Positions 50,678 to 59,947 of a stretch of 64,000 nucleotides of DNA are shown here, piece after piece. This DNA is from Persicitalea sp963716085 (lineage in GTDB: Bacteria > Bacteroidota > Bacteroidia > Cytophagales > Spirosomataceae). A model generated the notes under the pieces. That model saw only the letters and a program-made list of their open reading frames with translations. It was not told where the DNA came from and ran no database searches. The stretch spans positions 2,666,001 to 2,730,000 of the forward strand of contig OY970288.1 of the NCBI GenBank assembly GCA_963716085.1. Reading direction: 5' to 3'. The position numbers and the translations under genes were made by a program. Within the stretch, counting starts at the first letter, position 1; the number at the start of each line of letters is the position of its first letter.

Positions 50678-52546
50678 ATGGCAGAAAATCAAGTAACGTA
50701 CGACGAAAGCAGCATCCGGTCACTCGACTGGAAGGAACACATCCGGCTCCGTCCCGGCATGTACATCGGTAAATTAGGCGACGGGGCCTCGGTCGACGAC
50801 GGCATCTATGTCCTGGTCAAGGAGATCATGGACAACTCCATCGATGAACACATGATGGGCAATGGTAAAACCATCGACATCAAGATTTCCGAACACCGCG
50901 TGGAGGTCCGCGACTACGGTCGCGGCATCCCGCTTGGCGCGGTCATCGACTGTGTATCAAAAATAAATACTGGAGGTAAGTACGATTCGGGCGCTTTTCA
51001 AAAATCGGTGGGTCTGAACGGCGTCGGTACCAAGGCCGTCAACGCGCTATCGAACTATTTTAAGGTACAGTCGTACCGCGATGGCAAAACAAAATGGGCG
51101 GAATTCGAGGAAGGCAATTTGCGGAACGAGTCCAAAGAGGAAACCTCTTCGAAGCGTAATGGCACTTTCATCGCTTTCGAGCCGGATGGGCAGGTGTTCA
51201 AGAACTTCAAGTACATCCCGCAGTACCTGGATAGCATGATCCGTAACTATTGCTATTTGAATTCGGGTCTGACGATTTCTTTCAACGGCCAAAAGTATTT
51301 TTCCGAGAACGGCCTGCTGGATCTGTTGCGGGACAAACACGAGGAGGACTCGCTGCGCTATCCGATCATTCACCTGAAAGGCGAAGATATCGAACTGGCG
51401 ATGACCCACAACAACCAGTACGGTGAGGAGTATTACTCGTTTGTGAATGGCCAATATACCACGCAAGGCGGCACGCACCTCAATGCCTTTAAAGAATCCA
51501 TTGTGAAGGTAGTTCGGGAGCACTTTGGTAAGGATTATGCGACGGAGGACGTGCGTAGCTCCATCGTGGCGGCTATTGCGATCCGGGTGCAGGAACCCAT
51601 CTTCGAGTCGCAGACCAAGACCAAACTCGGTTCCAATACGCTTTCACCCAATCCCGACAGCCAGTCGGTGCGGTCTTTTGTCAATGATTTCATCAAGGAG
51701 CGCATCGACAACTACCTGCACATGAATCCCGAAACGCGCGACGCCATCAAGAAGCGGATCGAGCAGTCGGAGAAGGAGCGCAAGGAACTGGCGGGGATCA
51801 AGAAACTTGCCAACGAGCGGGCCAAGAAAGCCAACCTGCACAACAAAAAACTCCGCGACTGTCGCCAGCACCTCACCGACGCCAAGCTGGAAGAACAGCG
51901 GTTCAACACCACGCTTTTCGTCACCGAGGGCGACTCGGCCAGCGGTTCCATCACCAAATCGCGCGATGTGCAGACCCAGGCCGTTTTCAGTCTGCGCGGC
52001 AAGCCGCTCAACTGCTTCGGCCTGACGAAGAAGGTGGTGTATGAAAACGAGGAATTCAATTTGCTGCAACATGCCCTCGATATCGAGAATGGCATCGAGA
52101 ACCTGCGTTTCAACCGCATCGTGATTGCCACCGATGCCGATGTGGACGGGATGCACATCCGGCTGTTGATTATGACATTTTTCCTGCAATTCTTTCCCGA
52201 TCTGGTCAGAAACGGTCACCTTTACATTTTGGAAACGCCTCTTTTCCGGGTCAGGAATAAGAAGGAGACGATTTACTGCTACTCGGAGGAGGAAAAGCAA
52301 GCGGCGATATTCAAGCTAGGCGGCAAGCCCGAAATCACCCGTTTCAAGGGATTGGGTGAAATCTCACCCGAAGAATTTGGAAACTTTATCGGCGAGGACA
52401 TGATGCTGGAACCCATCATCCTGCAAAAAGACACCTCGATCCAAAAACTCCTGACCTACTTCATGGGTAAAAACTCTCCTGACCGCCAACGCTTCATCAT
52501 CGACAACCTGAGGGTGGAAAAGAACATGGATGAAATGGCCGCTTAA
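50678..52546 (+). CDS. parE: DNA topoisomerase IV subunit B (ParE)
   Basis: The 622-residue ATPase subunit pairs with the ParC at 16704. The GHKL ATPase domain shows HIRLRPGMYIGKLGD, KEIMDNSIDEHMMG and KSVGLNGVGTKAVNALS; the transducer lies near 230-400. The Toprim domain has LFVTEGDSASGSI and ATDADVDGMHIRLL with the metal-binding acidic residues, and the end has RFKGLGEISPEEFGNFIGED. The length is short for GyrB and lacks its large insertion, so ParE is favoured. The position between two polysaccharide clusters and away from parC is notable. Confidence 0.92.
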   Translation: MAENQVTYDESSIRSLDWKEHIRLRPGMYIGKLGDGASVDDGIYVLVKEIMDNSIDEHMMGNGKTIDIKISEHRVEVRDYGRGIPLGAVIDCVSKINTGGKYDSGAFQKSVGLNGVGTKAVNALSNYFKVQSYRDGKTKWAEFEEGNLRNESKEETSSKRNGTFIAFEPDGQVFKNFKYIPQYLDSMIRNYCYLNSGLTISFNGQKYFSENGLLDLLRDKHEEDSLRYPIIHLKGEDIELAMTHNNQYGEEYYSFVNGQYTTQGGTHLNAFKESIVKVVREHFGKDYATEDVRSSIVAAIAIRVQEPIFESQTKTKLGSNTLSPNPDSQSVRSFVNDFIKERIDNYLHMNPETRDAIKKRIEQSEKERKELAGIKKLANERAKKANLHNKKLRDCRQHLTDAKLEEQRFNTTLFVTEGDSASGSITKSRDVQTQAVFSLRGKPLNCFGLTKKVVYENEEFNLLQHALDIENGIENLRFNRIVIATDADVDGMHIRLLIMTFFLQFFPDLVRNGHLYILETPLFRVRNKKETIYCYSEEEKQAAIFKLGGKPEITRFKGLGEISPEEFGNFIGEDMMLEPIILQKDTSIQKLLTYFMGKNSPDRQRFIIDNLRVEKNMDEMAA

Positions 52547-52636
52547 TCAATTTTGAATTTTGAATGAGTGAATGAGTGAATAGATCTTTGACTTATTTTT
52601 AATTCTCTCATTCACTCAATCTCTCATTCACTCATT
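52547..52636. repeat. Intergenic inverted repeat of GAATGAGT units between parE and pheA
   Basis: AATGAGTGAATGAG (52563-52576) is exactly complementary to CTCATTCACTCATT (52623-52636); CTCATTCACTCA also occurs as a direct repeat near 52607-52634. The right arm reaches into the TTG start codon of pheA (52635), so a hairpin would cover the start. Confidence 0.85.
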
Positions 52637-53708
52637 GGACTTAACTGACCTAAGAAAACGCATCGACGCCCTGGACAACGAACTGCTGAAGCTCCTCAAC
52701 GAGCGGATGGGGTACGTGAAAACGGTGGGCGAATTGAAACGTTCCCAGCAGACGGTAATCTATCGACCCGAGCGGGAGAAGCAGATTGTGGATCGGCTTG
52801 ATAAGCTGAACGACGGGCTACTGTCGAGATCGGCAATCGAGGCAATTTTTTTGGAAATATTTGCCGTTGCCCGCAATCTCGAATTGCCCGAGCGCATCGC
52901 CTACCTGGGGCCGGAAGGCAGTTTCACGCATCAGGCGGCCGAAAGCCGCTTCGGCGGCATGGGCGAATATTTGGTGCTACCCACAATTCATTCCATCTTC
53001 GATGCCGTCGAGACAGGGCGCGCCCGCTTCGGCGTGGTACCGCTGGAAAACAACCAGGAAGGCATGGTGGGCGAGACGGTGGACTTATTACGCGAGAAAG
53101 AGCTGCACATTGCCGCCGAGGTCTTGCTATCCATTCATTTCGGATTTGCGTCGCAATCTGATTCGCTGACCAAGATTCGTAAGATTTACTCCAAGGACAT
53201 CGCTTTCCGGCAGTGCAGTACTTTTTTGCGCGAATACTTCGAGAATAACCGCGTCGAACTTATCCCGGTGGAATCTACCTCAAAAGCGGCTAAGCTAGCC
53301 TTCGCCGAACCAGAGTCCGCTGCCATTTGCTCTCATATTGCCGCCAGTCTCTACGGTGTTCCGGTATTATTCGACAACATTGGCGACAGCGACCAGAACC
53401 GCACCCGGTTCCTGATTATTTCTAAGGATTTCCAGAACCAAAAGAGCCAGTCTGACAAGACCACCCTCATTGCGAACCTGCCCAACACCAACAAACCAGG
53501 GGTTTTGTTTGACTTTTTGAAGGATTTTTATGACCGTGGCATCAACCTCACCAAGATAGAGAGTCGGCCGCTCAGGCAGGGTTCTTCATTCTGCTACTGG
53601 TTTTTCGTAGAGTTCGAGGGGCATCACGAAGACGAACCCGTTCAGGAAATCTTGAAAAAGTACGGGAACCTGATGAAGATGCTGGGTAGCTACGTGCGAA
53701 TTAGTTGA
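52635..53708 (+). CDS. pheA: Chorismate mutase/prephenate dehydratase (P-protein)
   Basis: This 357-residue bifunctional enzyme starts at a TTG. A helical chorismate mutase domain (about 1-85: DLRKRIDALDNELLKLLNER) is followed by a prephenate dehydratase domain (YLGPEGSFTHQAA at about 92, FGVVPLENNQEGMVGETVD, NRTRFLII) and an ACT domain from about 275, whose ESRPLRQGSSFCYWFF contains the ESRP phenylalanine-binding motif. It makes phenylpyruvate from chorismate, with feedback control by phenylalanine. It lies downstream of parE across a repeat spacer. Confidence 0.95.
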   Translation: MDLTDLRKRIDALDNELLKLLNERMGYVKTVGELKRSQQTVIYRPEREKQIVDRLDKLNDGLLSRSAIEAIFLEIFAVARNLELPERIAYLGPEGSFTHQAAESRFGGMGEYLVLPTIHSIFDAVETGRARFGVVPLENNQEGMVGETVDLLREKELHIAAEVLLSIHFGFASQSDSLTKIRKIYSKDIAFRQCSTFLREYFENNRVELIPVESTSKAAKLAFAEPESAAICSHIAASLYGVPVLFDNIGDSDQNRTRFLIISKDFQNQKSQSDKTTLIANLPNTNKPGVLFDFLKDFYDRGINLTKIESRPLRQGSSFCYWFFVEFEGHHEDEPVQEILKKYGNLMKMLGSYVRIS

Positions 53709-53747
53709 CACCGCGAACCGGACCGGGGAATCTTGCCCAAAATATCT

Positions 53748-53755
53748 TACCTTTG
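53748..53755 (+). promoter_or_regulatory. -7 box ahead of the third polysaccharide cluster
   Basis: TACCTTTG matches TAnnTTTG exactly and is 73 bases upstream of the Wzy-like gene. A correctly spaced -33 TTG is not evident. Confidence 0.45.
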
Positions 53756-53827
53756 CTGCCGTTTTTTGATAGAGCTAGCGCGAATACTTTTCACTGTGGC
53801 TGGCTTTCGGTATAACTGAGGAAATAA

Positions 53828-55144
53828 ATGAGTGCGGGTTACCTTTGGAAGACGTTCAACTACTTACGCTACGCGGCAGGTATCGCCCTTATGGTCAATG
53901 GTTGGCCGCTAGTGTTCTTCATTCGCGACACCCTGCGCATTGGCCCGGCCAGTAACGTTTTCACGGCGTTTTTCTTCGGCTTCTGCCTGGTATTGATGTT
54001 CCCGACGCACCTTTTCGTCCGGCTGTATAAGGTTAATTTCGTTCTTCTCAGGTACGGAATCCTGTTTTTACTGCTGGCACTTTATCACTTCCTGCTTTTT
54101 AATAACTCGGGGGTAGATTGGTTCGTGGAAATGGGCAACTATGTACTGATTTTTGCTTTTTTGATCCTCATCATTCACGTGCCCAATGATGTAAAAGATA
54201 CACTTCTGCCCATCATTTTCCTTTTGACATTTTTCTGTAATCTTACCCTGGTGTATTCACTACTTACGGATCCCAACTGGCATTTGGGAATGCGGGCGGC
54301 CGTGACTTTTGGCAACGAGAATGCCCAGGAAGGCGGCAACCCGCACGTCACAGCCCGAAACGGTTTGGTTTGCATGATCTCAGGAATAATCCTGGTAGGC
54401 AGATATAAAAACCCATTGATCAGGATATTCCTATTTGCCTCCGCAATATTCAGTTTAGCCCTTATCGTGCTGTCTCAATCTCGCTCAGCACTCATAGCCC
54501 TTGTTCTTATGGGAGGTATGTTCTTCTTTTTCAATGCAAAAGCTGAAAACGTATCCAAGATTATGAAAGGAATTTTTTCAGTCAAATCTTTGATCGTCGT
54601 CGTTCTATTGTTCGTGGGATTGAGAATATTCCTGTCCCAATTTGCTGAACTTGAAGGGCTTTTGTATGGCTACTGGTATACGTTCTATGACAAAATGATC
54701 AATATTGCCTACACGGCGTTTGGCGTAAAGCTCACCGATACGGCAACCATCGACCATTCAGCGATGGGGCGCGTGACAAGCTTCTCCTATTTTAACAACG
54801 CCCTTGACGCGCCAGCGCTACTGTTGATCGGGGGTGGTTATAAAAGCAGCTACATGGATGTTCCGGTAATGGAGTCACTAGTCAATCATGGTATTTTTGG
54901 CCTTATATTTTTTGGGGGTTTGAATGTGTACTTGTTCATCAATATGCTCAAAGAGGCGCGTAAACCTGCGAATAACCTAACGCTGTTTCTGGCGTATTTC
55001 TATGTTTATATATTCGTGATGGTCTTCACCAATGGACGACCTTACGATTTATACTATTGGTTTCCTTTTGTTTTGTTTATTCGGTTCTTGGGGATCAGGT
55101 ACCTTGATTCTGAATCTCAACCCACCCTACAGTACAGCACCTAA
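53828..55144 (+). CDS. Wzy-like O-antigen polymerase/ligase
   Basis: A 438-residue protein with about ten to twelve hydrophobic segments and one larger periplasmic loop near 275-335 (YWYTFYDKMINIAYTAFGVK). The block HVTARNGLVCMISGIILVGR and the short LSQSRSALIALVLMGGMFF are characteristic of Wzy/WaaL proteins; the arginine in SQSRSA is a known conserved position. It opens the third polysaccharide cluster. Polymerase and ligase cannot be separated by sequence alone. Confidence 0.83.
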   Translation: MSAGYLWKTFNYLRYAAGIALMVNGWPLVFFIRDTLRIGPASNVFTAFFFGFCLVLMFPTHLFVRLYKVNFVLLRYGILFLLLALYHFLLFNNSGVDWFVEMGNYVLIFAFLILIIHVPNDVKDTLLPIIFLLTFFCNLTLVYSLLTDPNWHLGMRAAVTFGNENAQEGGNPHVTARNGLVCMISGIILVGRYKNPLIRIFLFASAIFSLALIVLSQSRSALIALVLMGGMFFFFNAKAENVSKIMKGIFSVKSLIVVVLLFVGLRIFLSQFAELEGLLYGYWYTFYDKMINIAYTAFGVKLTDTATIDHSAMGRVTSFSYFNNALDAPALLLIGGGYKSSYMDVPVMESLVNHGIFGLIFFGGLNVYLFINMLKEARKPANNLTLFLAYFYVYIFVMVFTNGRPYDLYYWFPFVLFIRFLGIRYLDSESQPTLQYST

Positions 55145-55176
55145 GCAGCCTACTACCAAGTGTTTGTTAACTATTT

Positions 55177-56145
55177 ATGCTCAGAATTATTCTGTGGATA
55201 CTTCTCTTGACCCTTATAGCGCTCACCGCGGCTGAACTTATCCTGCGCTACCAATTCGGCTTCCTCAGCACTCCGCTCTATGTTTCTGACCCTGACTACG
55301 AATACATCTACGCTCCTAACCAGGATGTCTGGCGCTTTGGTAACCACATCAAAACCAACGACTTATCCCTGCGCAGCGAACCAATTCTTCCCACCGACAC
55401 GACGGTCATCCTGCTCACGGGCGACTCGGTAGTATTGGGCGGCAGTCTTTCGGACAACGATAGCCTCGCCTCTACCCTGCTCGAAAAGCGATTGAGCAAA
55501 ACGCTGGGACGACGAATAAGGGTACTGAATGTGGCCGCAGGTTCCTGGGGACCGGACAATGTGGCGGCCTACTTGAAAAAAAACGGTCTATTCAACGCCA
55601 ACCTGCTTTGTTTGGTGGCGAGCAGCCACGATTACCATGACCACATGGACTTTCAGGATGTGGTAGGCAATGACGTCAATTACCCCAGCCAGCAGTATAA
55701 TTTTGCTTTGGAAGAGCTGTGGGATCGCTACCTATACCCCCGTTACGTGAAAGACTTCATTCGTCCCAAGCCCGCCGACAGTTCCCAGGACAGCGTCGCA
55801 ACGGCCACATTGGTGGAGCCATCGATCATCCAAAAATCGGGCGTTGGCCTCAATCCCGGTTTTGCGCGCTTGAAGGAAATTGCCAGGAATGCGGACATTC
55901 CTTTTTTCATTCTGTTACACCCCGAAATCTCGGAAGTAGCGCAGGGGCGTTATGACGAAGAAGGCGAGGCCATCCTGCAATACGCTGAGGCCGACACCGT
56001 CCGGCTGGTTCGGGAACTGGATTTGGGCGTTAGTTTGAAGCATTACCGCGACAACGATGTTGTGCATTACACCGCCGAAGGGCAACGTTTTTTGGCTGAT
56101 CAGCTTTATCCTATTTTCTTGGAATACCTCAAATCCTCGCAATAA
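55177..56145 (+). CDS. Membrane-anchored SGNH/GDSL hydrolase-like protein
   Basis: A 322-residue protein with an N-terminal anchor (about 3-20), so the domain faces the periplasm. Block I is VILLTGDSVVLGGSL (Ser84). Block II could be NVAAGSWGPDNVAAYL, with glycine and nearby asparagine. The end DNDVVHYTAEGQRFLAD supplies the Asp/His pair. This fits an esterase or O-acetyl transfer partner acting on the growing glycan, as in AlgX/AlgJ-like proteins. Location directly after the polymerase gene and before GT genes supports that. The last base of its stop is the first base of the next start codon. Confidence 0.78.
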   Translation: MLRIILWILLLTLIALTAAELILRYQFGFLSTPLYVSDPDYEYIYAPNQDVWRFGNHIKTNDLSLRSEPILPTDTTVILLTGDSVVLGGSLSDNDSLASTLLEKRLSKTLGRRIRVLNVAAGSWGPDNVAAYLKKNGLFNANLLCLVASSHDYHDHMDFQDVVGNDVNYPSQQYNFALEELWDRYLYPRYVKDFIRPKPADSSQDSVATATLVEPSIIQKSGVGLNPGFARLKEIARNADIPFFILLHPEISEVAQGRYDEEGEAILQYAEADTVRLVRELDLGVSLKHYRDNDVVHYTAEGQRFLADQLYPIFLEYLKSSQ

Positions 56146-57290
56146 TGCGCGTCCTCATCATCCATAATCAGGCCTGGGCGCATTACAAGTCCGTTTTGTT
56201 CCAAGAAATCGACCGGGAATTCAAGGCGAACTATTCAAATGGCGAGTTGCTAGTGGCTCACATTGCCCGGCACGAACGAAGCCGGGCGGTTATGGCGAGC
56301 GATGAGAAGGTTGTTTACACTTACCCGCAAGTGGTATTATTTGAGCGGAGCCTAGACTCCGTTTCTTTCTCGGAGCGATTGCGGGCGTTATTCAGGATTT
56401 TCCGAAAATTCAAACCCGATGTGCTTAACATTAGCGGCTGGTACGATCCGGCGCAGGTGGTGTTGGCCCTTTATGCCAAGAAACTTGGGGTGAAGTTGGT
56501 GATTTCTTCGGAGTCCTCTGCGCTCGACAAGCCCAGGAAAAATTTAAAAGAATCGCTGAAGACCCGTTTTCTACGGCGGGCTGACGCTTTTTTTTGTTTT
56601 GGTGAAACCTCTGTGAATTATCTGGAATCGTTGGGAATTGAGCAGTCAATGATTCCCGTCAAGCGGGCGGCGGTTGTGGATAACGACCTAATCCAACGGG
56701 TTCATGCAGAAGCAAAGAATTCTCCCGCAGTAGCTAAAAAGCACAACCGAAATTTTATATATGTGGGTCGGCTGGCGGAGGAAAAAAATCTTTCCCTGCT
56801 TCTAGAAGCCTTTCATAATTGCCAAATTTCTCTACCAACCCCAGACTGGGGTTTGATCGTTGTCGGCGATGGCCCCTTAAAAGATCAATTGACCGGGGAG
56901 GCGGCCGACATCAGTTTGTCCAACATTTACTTCACGGGCGGAATGCCCTGGCACGAGGTACCCGCTTTTTTGGCCCAGGCGGATGTCTTGGTGCTGCCGA
57001 GCCTATCGGAACCCTGGGGGCTGGTTGTCAATGAGGCGATGGTTTGCGAAATGCCCGTCATCGTTTCCTCGCACTGCGGTTGCGCGATTGACTTGGTACA
57101 AAACGGAGAGAACGGCTTTATTTTCCATCCCTCCAACGTTGAAGAACTTGCCGTGGCGATGCAGTACTATATGAATAGGCCCGAGGACATCGAGCGGCAC
57201 GGTGCCAAATCCCGCGAATTGATCGCGCCTTTTTCTCCGGCCGCGGTCGGCAAAGAAATGGCGGCGGCTTACCATCGACTTGTTTCTTAA
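56145..57290 (+). CDS. Glycosyltransferase family 4
   Basis: This 381-residue GT-B enzyme has YVGRLAEEKNLSLLLEAFHN at about 206-225, VVGDGPLKDQLTGEAA, and LVLPSLSEPWGLVVNEAMVC near 286-305, in which SEPWGLVVNE is the donor-phosphate binding glutamate motif. The N-terminus MRVLIIHNQAWAHYKSVLFQ is more like the WaaG/PimA-type acceptor side. It is translationally coupled to the SGNH gene. Donor unknown. Confidence 0.92.
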   Translation: MRVLIIHNQAWAHYKSVLFQEIDREFKANYSNGELLVAHIARHERSRAVMASDEKVVYTYPQVVLFERSLDSVSFSERLRALFRIFRKFKPDVLNISGWYDPAQVVLALYAKKLGVKLVISSESSALDKPRKNLKESLKTRFLRRADAFFCFGETSVNYLESLGIEQSMIPVKRAAVVDNDLIQRVHAEAKNSPAVAKKHNRNFIYVGRLAEEKNLSLLLEAFHNCQISLPTPDWGLIVVGDGPLKDQLTGEAADISLSNIYFTGGMPWHEVPAFLAQADVLVLPSLSEPWGLVVNEAMVCEMPVIVSSHCGCAIDLVQNGENGFIFHPSNVEELAVAMQYYMNRPEDIERHGAKSRELIAPFSPAAVGKEMAAAYHRLVS

Positions 57291-57299
57291 TTTCCACCC

Positions 57300-58454
57300 A
57301 TGCGAATTTTAAATATTTGTGCTTACACCTGGGAAATTGGCGGTCCGGCCCGGATCATCTATGACCACACCACCGAAGCACTAAAAATGGGGCACCAGGT
57401 CGACATACTTAGCCCTATGTCGCCGGGGGATGAAGTTTATGACGTTCCGGCGGGGGCGACCGTCATCCCTTGTCGCCGAACCATGCCCGTCAGTCGTTTT
57501 TATCGGGAGTTTTCCCTGGATTTGTATCGGTATTTGAAAAAACACATTCATGCGTACGACATTGTGCACATTCACGGGATCTGGCATTTTGGGAGCCTGG
57601 CACCTTTTCTCATCAAAAATAAAGTCGCCAAGGTAATTACCATCCACGGGCTGTTGGACAGGTGGGCGGTCAACCACCACAAGTGGAAAAAAGATTTGGT
57701 CAGTTTTCTTTACCAGAAAAAGATCCTGTCCAAAGCCGACTTGATTCAGATCAACAACGAGGATGAAGAGGAGAACGTGACCGAGTACCTGGGCTATCGC
57801 CCCAAAAATATCGTAACGATCCCCAACGGTATCCGGCTGGAAGAGTACCAGACTTTGCCCTCGGAAGGTACCTTCCGGGTACAGTTTGACATTCCCGAAG
57901 ACAGGAAGATGGTGCTCTTCATGGGGCGCATCAACATCAAAAAAGGCCTGGATTTGCTGCTACCCGCCTTTGCCAACTACCTTAAAGTCCACGATGATGC
58001 GCTCTTGATTCTGGCCGGGCCGGAAGACGGCTACCTGACCGAAACCAGAAAATTCATTGCCGACCACCAATTGAGCGACCGCATCCGCTATGTGGGCATG
58101 CTAACCGACACCATCAAACTGGCGGCCCTGGCCGACGCCGACCTTTTCGTACTTCCCTCCTATTCCGAAGGTTTCTCTATCGCGGTGCTGGAAGCACTGG
58201 CAGCGAGCACTCCCGCGCTGATCTCCGACCGCATTGGCTTCGGGGAGTACGTTCGCCGGCACGATGCCGCGTATCTCAGCCCGCTCACGGTGGAAGGAGT
58301 CGAGGAAGGGCTGCTCGCGATGCTTGAGAGCGAAACAACCCGCAAGCGATACGCTGTCAATGGAAGAAAAATGGTGGAAGAACATTTCGACATCAGCCAG
58401 GTGGCCCGGAAGATGCTCGCTGCTTACGAGCAGGCAATAGCCACTAAGGCGTAG
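57300..58454 (+). CDS. Glycosyltransferase family 4
   Basis: A 384-residue GT4 enzyme. MRILNICAYTWEIGGPARII has the conserved GGPARxxxD acceptor loop; the C-terminal half has FMGRINIKKGLDLLLPAFAN near 199-218, LAGPEDGYLTETRK and FVLPSYSEGFSIAVLEALAA near 283-302 with the EGFxxxxLE motif. Similar enzymes are common in Bacteroidota exopolysaccharide loci. It begins 9 bases after the previous GT4 gene. Confidence 0.93.
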   Translation: MRILNICAYTWEIGGPARIIYDHTTEALKMGHQVDILSPMSPGDEVYDVPAGATVIPCRRTMPVSRFYREFSLDLYRYLKKHIHAYDIVHIHGIWHFGSLAPFLIKNKVAKVITIHGLLDRWAVNHHKWKKDLVSFLYQKKILSKADLIQINNEDEEENVTEYLGYRPKNIVTIPNGIRLEEYQTLPSEGTFRVQFDIPEDRKMVLFMGRINIKKGLDLLLPAFANYLKVHDDALLILAGPEDGYLTETRKFIADHQLSDRIRYVGMLTDTIKLAALADADLFVLPSYSEGFSIAVLEALAASTPALISDRIGFGEYVRRHDAAYLSPLTVEGVEEGLLAMLESETTRKRYAVNGRKMVEEHFDISQVARKMLAAYEQAIATKA

Positions 58455-58461
58455 CTTTTCT

Positions 58462-58469
58462 TACCTTTG
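58462..58469 (+). promoter_or_regulatory. -7 box ahead of the GT2 gene at 58492
   Basis: TACCTTTG matches TAnnTTTG exactly and ends 22 bases before the start codon. The -33 element is not evident, so this may be a secondary promoter inside the cluster. Confidence 0.4.
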
Positions 58470-58491
58470 CCACATCATCAGGAACTGCCTC

Positions 58492-59418
58492 ATGGCCGAT
58501 CTCTCGGTAATCATCCTCACCCACAATGAGTCACGGCATATTCGCCGCTGCCTCGAAAGTTTGCGGCCCGTCACGGACAAGTTTTTCATCGTCGATTCTT
58601 CCTCGACGGACGATACCGTGGCCATTGCCGAGCGCCTGGGGGCGGTGGTGGTACAGAATCCGTGGGTTTCCTACGCCTTTCAGTTCAATTTTGGCATAGA
58701 AAACAACCCTTTCAAAACTACCTGGCTCATGCGGATGGACGCCGATGAGTACCTGACGCCCGAATTGGCCGCTGAAATAAACGCCAAGTTGCCCTCGGCA
58801 GAGCCGGGCACGGCGGGACTGTACGTAAAAAGGCGGGTATTCTTCATGGACAAATGGATTAAAAACGGCGGCTACTACCCCATTTGGCTTTTACGGCTGT
58901 GGCGGCGGGAGCAGGGTCGCTGTGAGGAACTTTGGATGGATGAACACATCAAGGTCGAAGGCGGCATTACCCAGAACCTGGTTCACGACATCGTCGATCA
59001 TAACCTTAATAACCTCACCTGGTGGACGCAAAAGCACAATAACTACGCCATCCGGGAAGTCATCGATCTGCTGAACATCAAGTATAATTTTGAAGAAAAA
59101 GCCACCGTCACTCCGGCTTTTTTTGGCACGCAGGAGCAACGGACGCGGTATTTGAAAATAAAGTACGCCGGACTACCGCTTTTCACGCGTCCGTTTTTGT
59201 ACTTTTTCTATCGCTACTTCCTAAAACTCGGCTTTCTTGACGGAACGAAGGGGCTGATCTGGCACGTGTTGCAGGGTTTTTGGTACCGCTTTCTGGTGGA
59301 TGCCAAGGTTTACGAAGTGTACCGTTCGGCGGGCCGGGAAAAGTCCGACCTCATCAATCATTTTTTGGTAGAATATGGAAAAGACCTCGCAGCCCCAAAC
59401 CGATCTGTCAAAGTATGA
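58492..59418 (+). CDS. Glycosyltransferase family 2 (inverting, GT-A)
   Basis: The 308-residue protein begins ADLSVIILTHNESRHIRRCL and has WLMRMDADEYLTPELAAEIN near 80-99, containing the D-x-D metal-binding motif. The middle FFMDKWIKNGGYYPIWLLRL with the later EELWMDEHIKVEGG resembles the WaaE/KdtX-type GT2 subgroup that acts in LPS core or O-antigen synthesis. The end has a hydrophobic/basic segment likely to bind the membrane. Its last 44 bases overlap the next gene. Confidence 0.92.
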   Translation: MADLSVIILTHNESRHIRRCLESLRPVTDKFFIVDSSSTDDTVAIAERLGAVVVQNPWVSYAFQFNFGIENNPFKTTWLMRMDADEYLTPELAAEINAKLPSAEPGTAGLYVKRRVFFMDKWIKNGGYYPIWLLRLWRREQGRCEELWMDEHIKVEGGITQNLVHDIVDHNLNNLTWWTQKHNNYAIREVIDLLNIKYNFEEKATVTPAFFGTQEQRTRYLKIKYAGLPLFTRPFLYFFYRYFLKLGFLDGTKGLIWHVLQGFWYRFLVDAKVYEVYRSAGREKSDLINHFLVEYGKDLAAPNRSVKV

Positions 59419-59947
59419 CAACAGCTGGTACCAGCCCGGTAGCTGGCTGCGTCGCTTCACCTGGCACCTGGCGGGAAGGGTATTTATCAATACCTATTTT
59501 CCTTTTCCAGTAGCGCTCAAAGTTTCAATTTTAAGATTTTTTGGCGCGAAAATTGCTGTAAATGTGATGATTAAACCCAAGGTAAACATCAAGTATCCCT
59601 GGTTCTTGACCATAGCCGAAAACGCCTGGATTGGGGAGAAAGTATGGATAGACAACCTGACCGACGTGACCATCGGTGCGAACTGCTGTCTGTCGCAGGG
59701 GGCCATGTTGCTGACCGGGAACCACGATTATAAAAATCCTGGCTTTGAACTCCGCCTGTCGCCCATCGTGCTGGAAGCGGGCGTTTGGATCGGGGCCAAA
59801 GCGGTGGTTTGCCCCGGCGTATCCTGCGCCTCCCACGCCATGTTGGCGGTGAGTTCGGTGGCGACCAAAAATTTGGCTACGTACGGGATATACAGCGGTA
59901 ATCCGGCTCAGTTTATCAGAAACCGGGAGATGGCCGATGAAAATTAG
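59375..59947 (+). CDS. WcaF-type colanic-acid/exopolysaccharide O-acetyltransferase
   Basis: The 190-residue hexapeptide acyltransferase starts at ATG 59375, inside the end of the GT2 gene. It matches WcaF: DNSWYQPGSWLRRFTWHLAG, then FGAKIAVNVMIKPKVNIKYP, WIGEKVWIDNLTDVTIGANC, and GAMLLTGNHDYKNPGFELRL with the catalytic-type histidine in GNHDY. PIVLEAGVWIGAKAVVCPGV and SGNPAQFIR close the beta-helix. It should O-acetylate a sugar of the repeat unit using acetyl-CoA. Confidence 0.93.
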   Translation: MEKTSQPQTDLSKYDNSWYQPGSWLRRFTWHLAGRVFINTYFPFPVALKVSILRFFGAKIAVNVMIKPKVNIKYPWFLTIAENAWIGEKVWIDNLTDVTIGANCCLSQGAMLLTGNHDYKNPGFELRLSPIVLEAGVWIGAKAVVCPGVSCASHAMLAVSSVATKNLATYGIYSGNPAQFIRNREMADEN

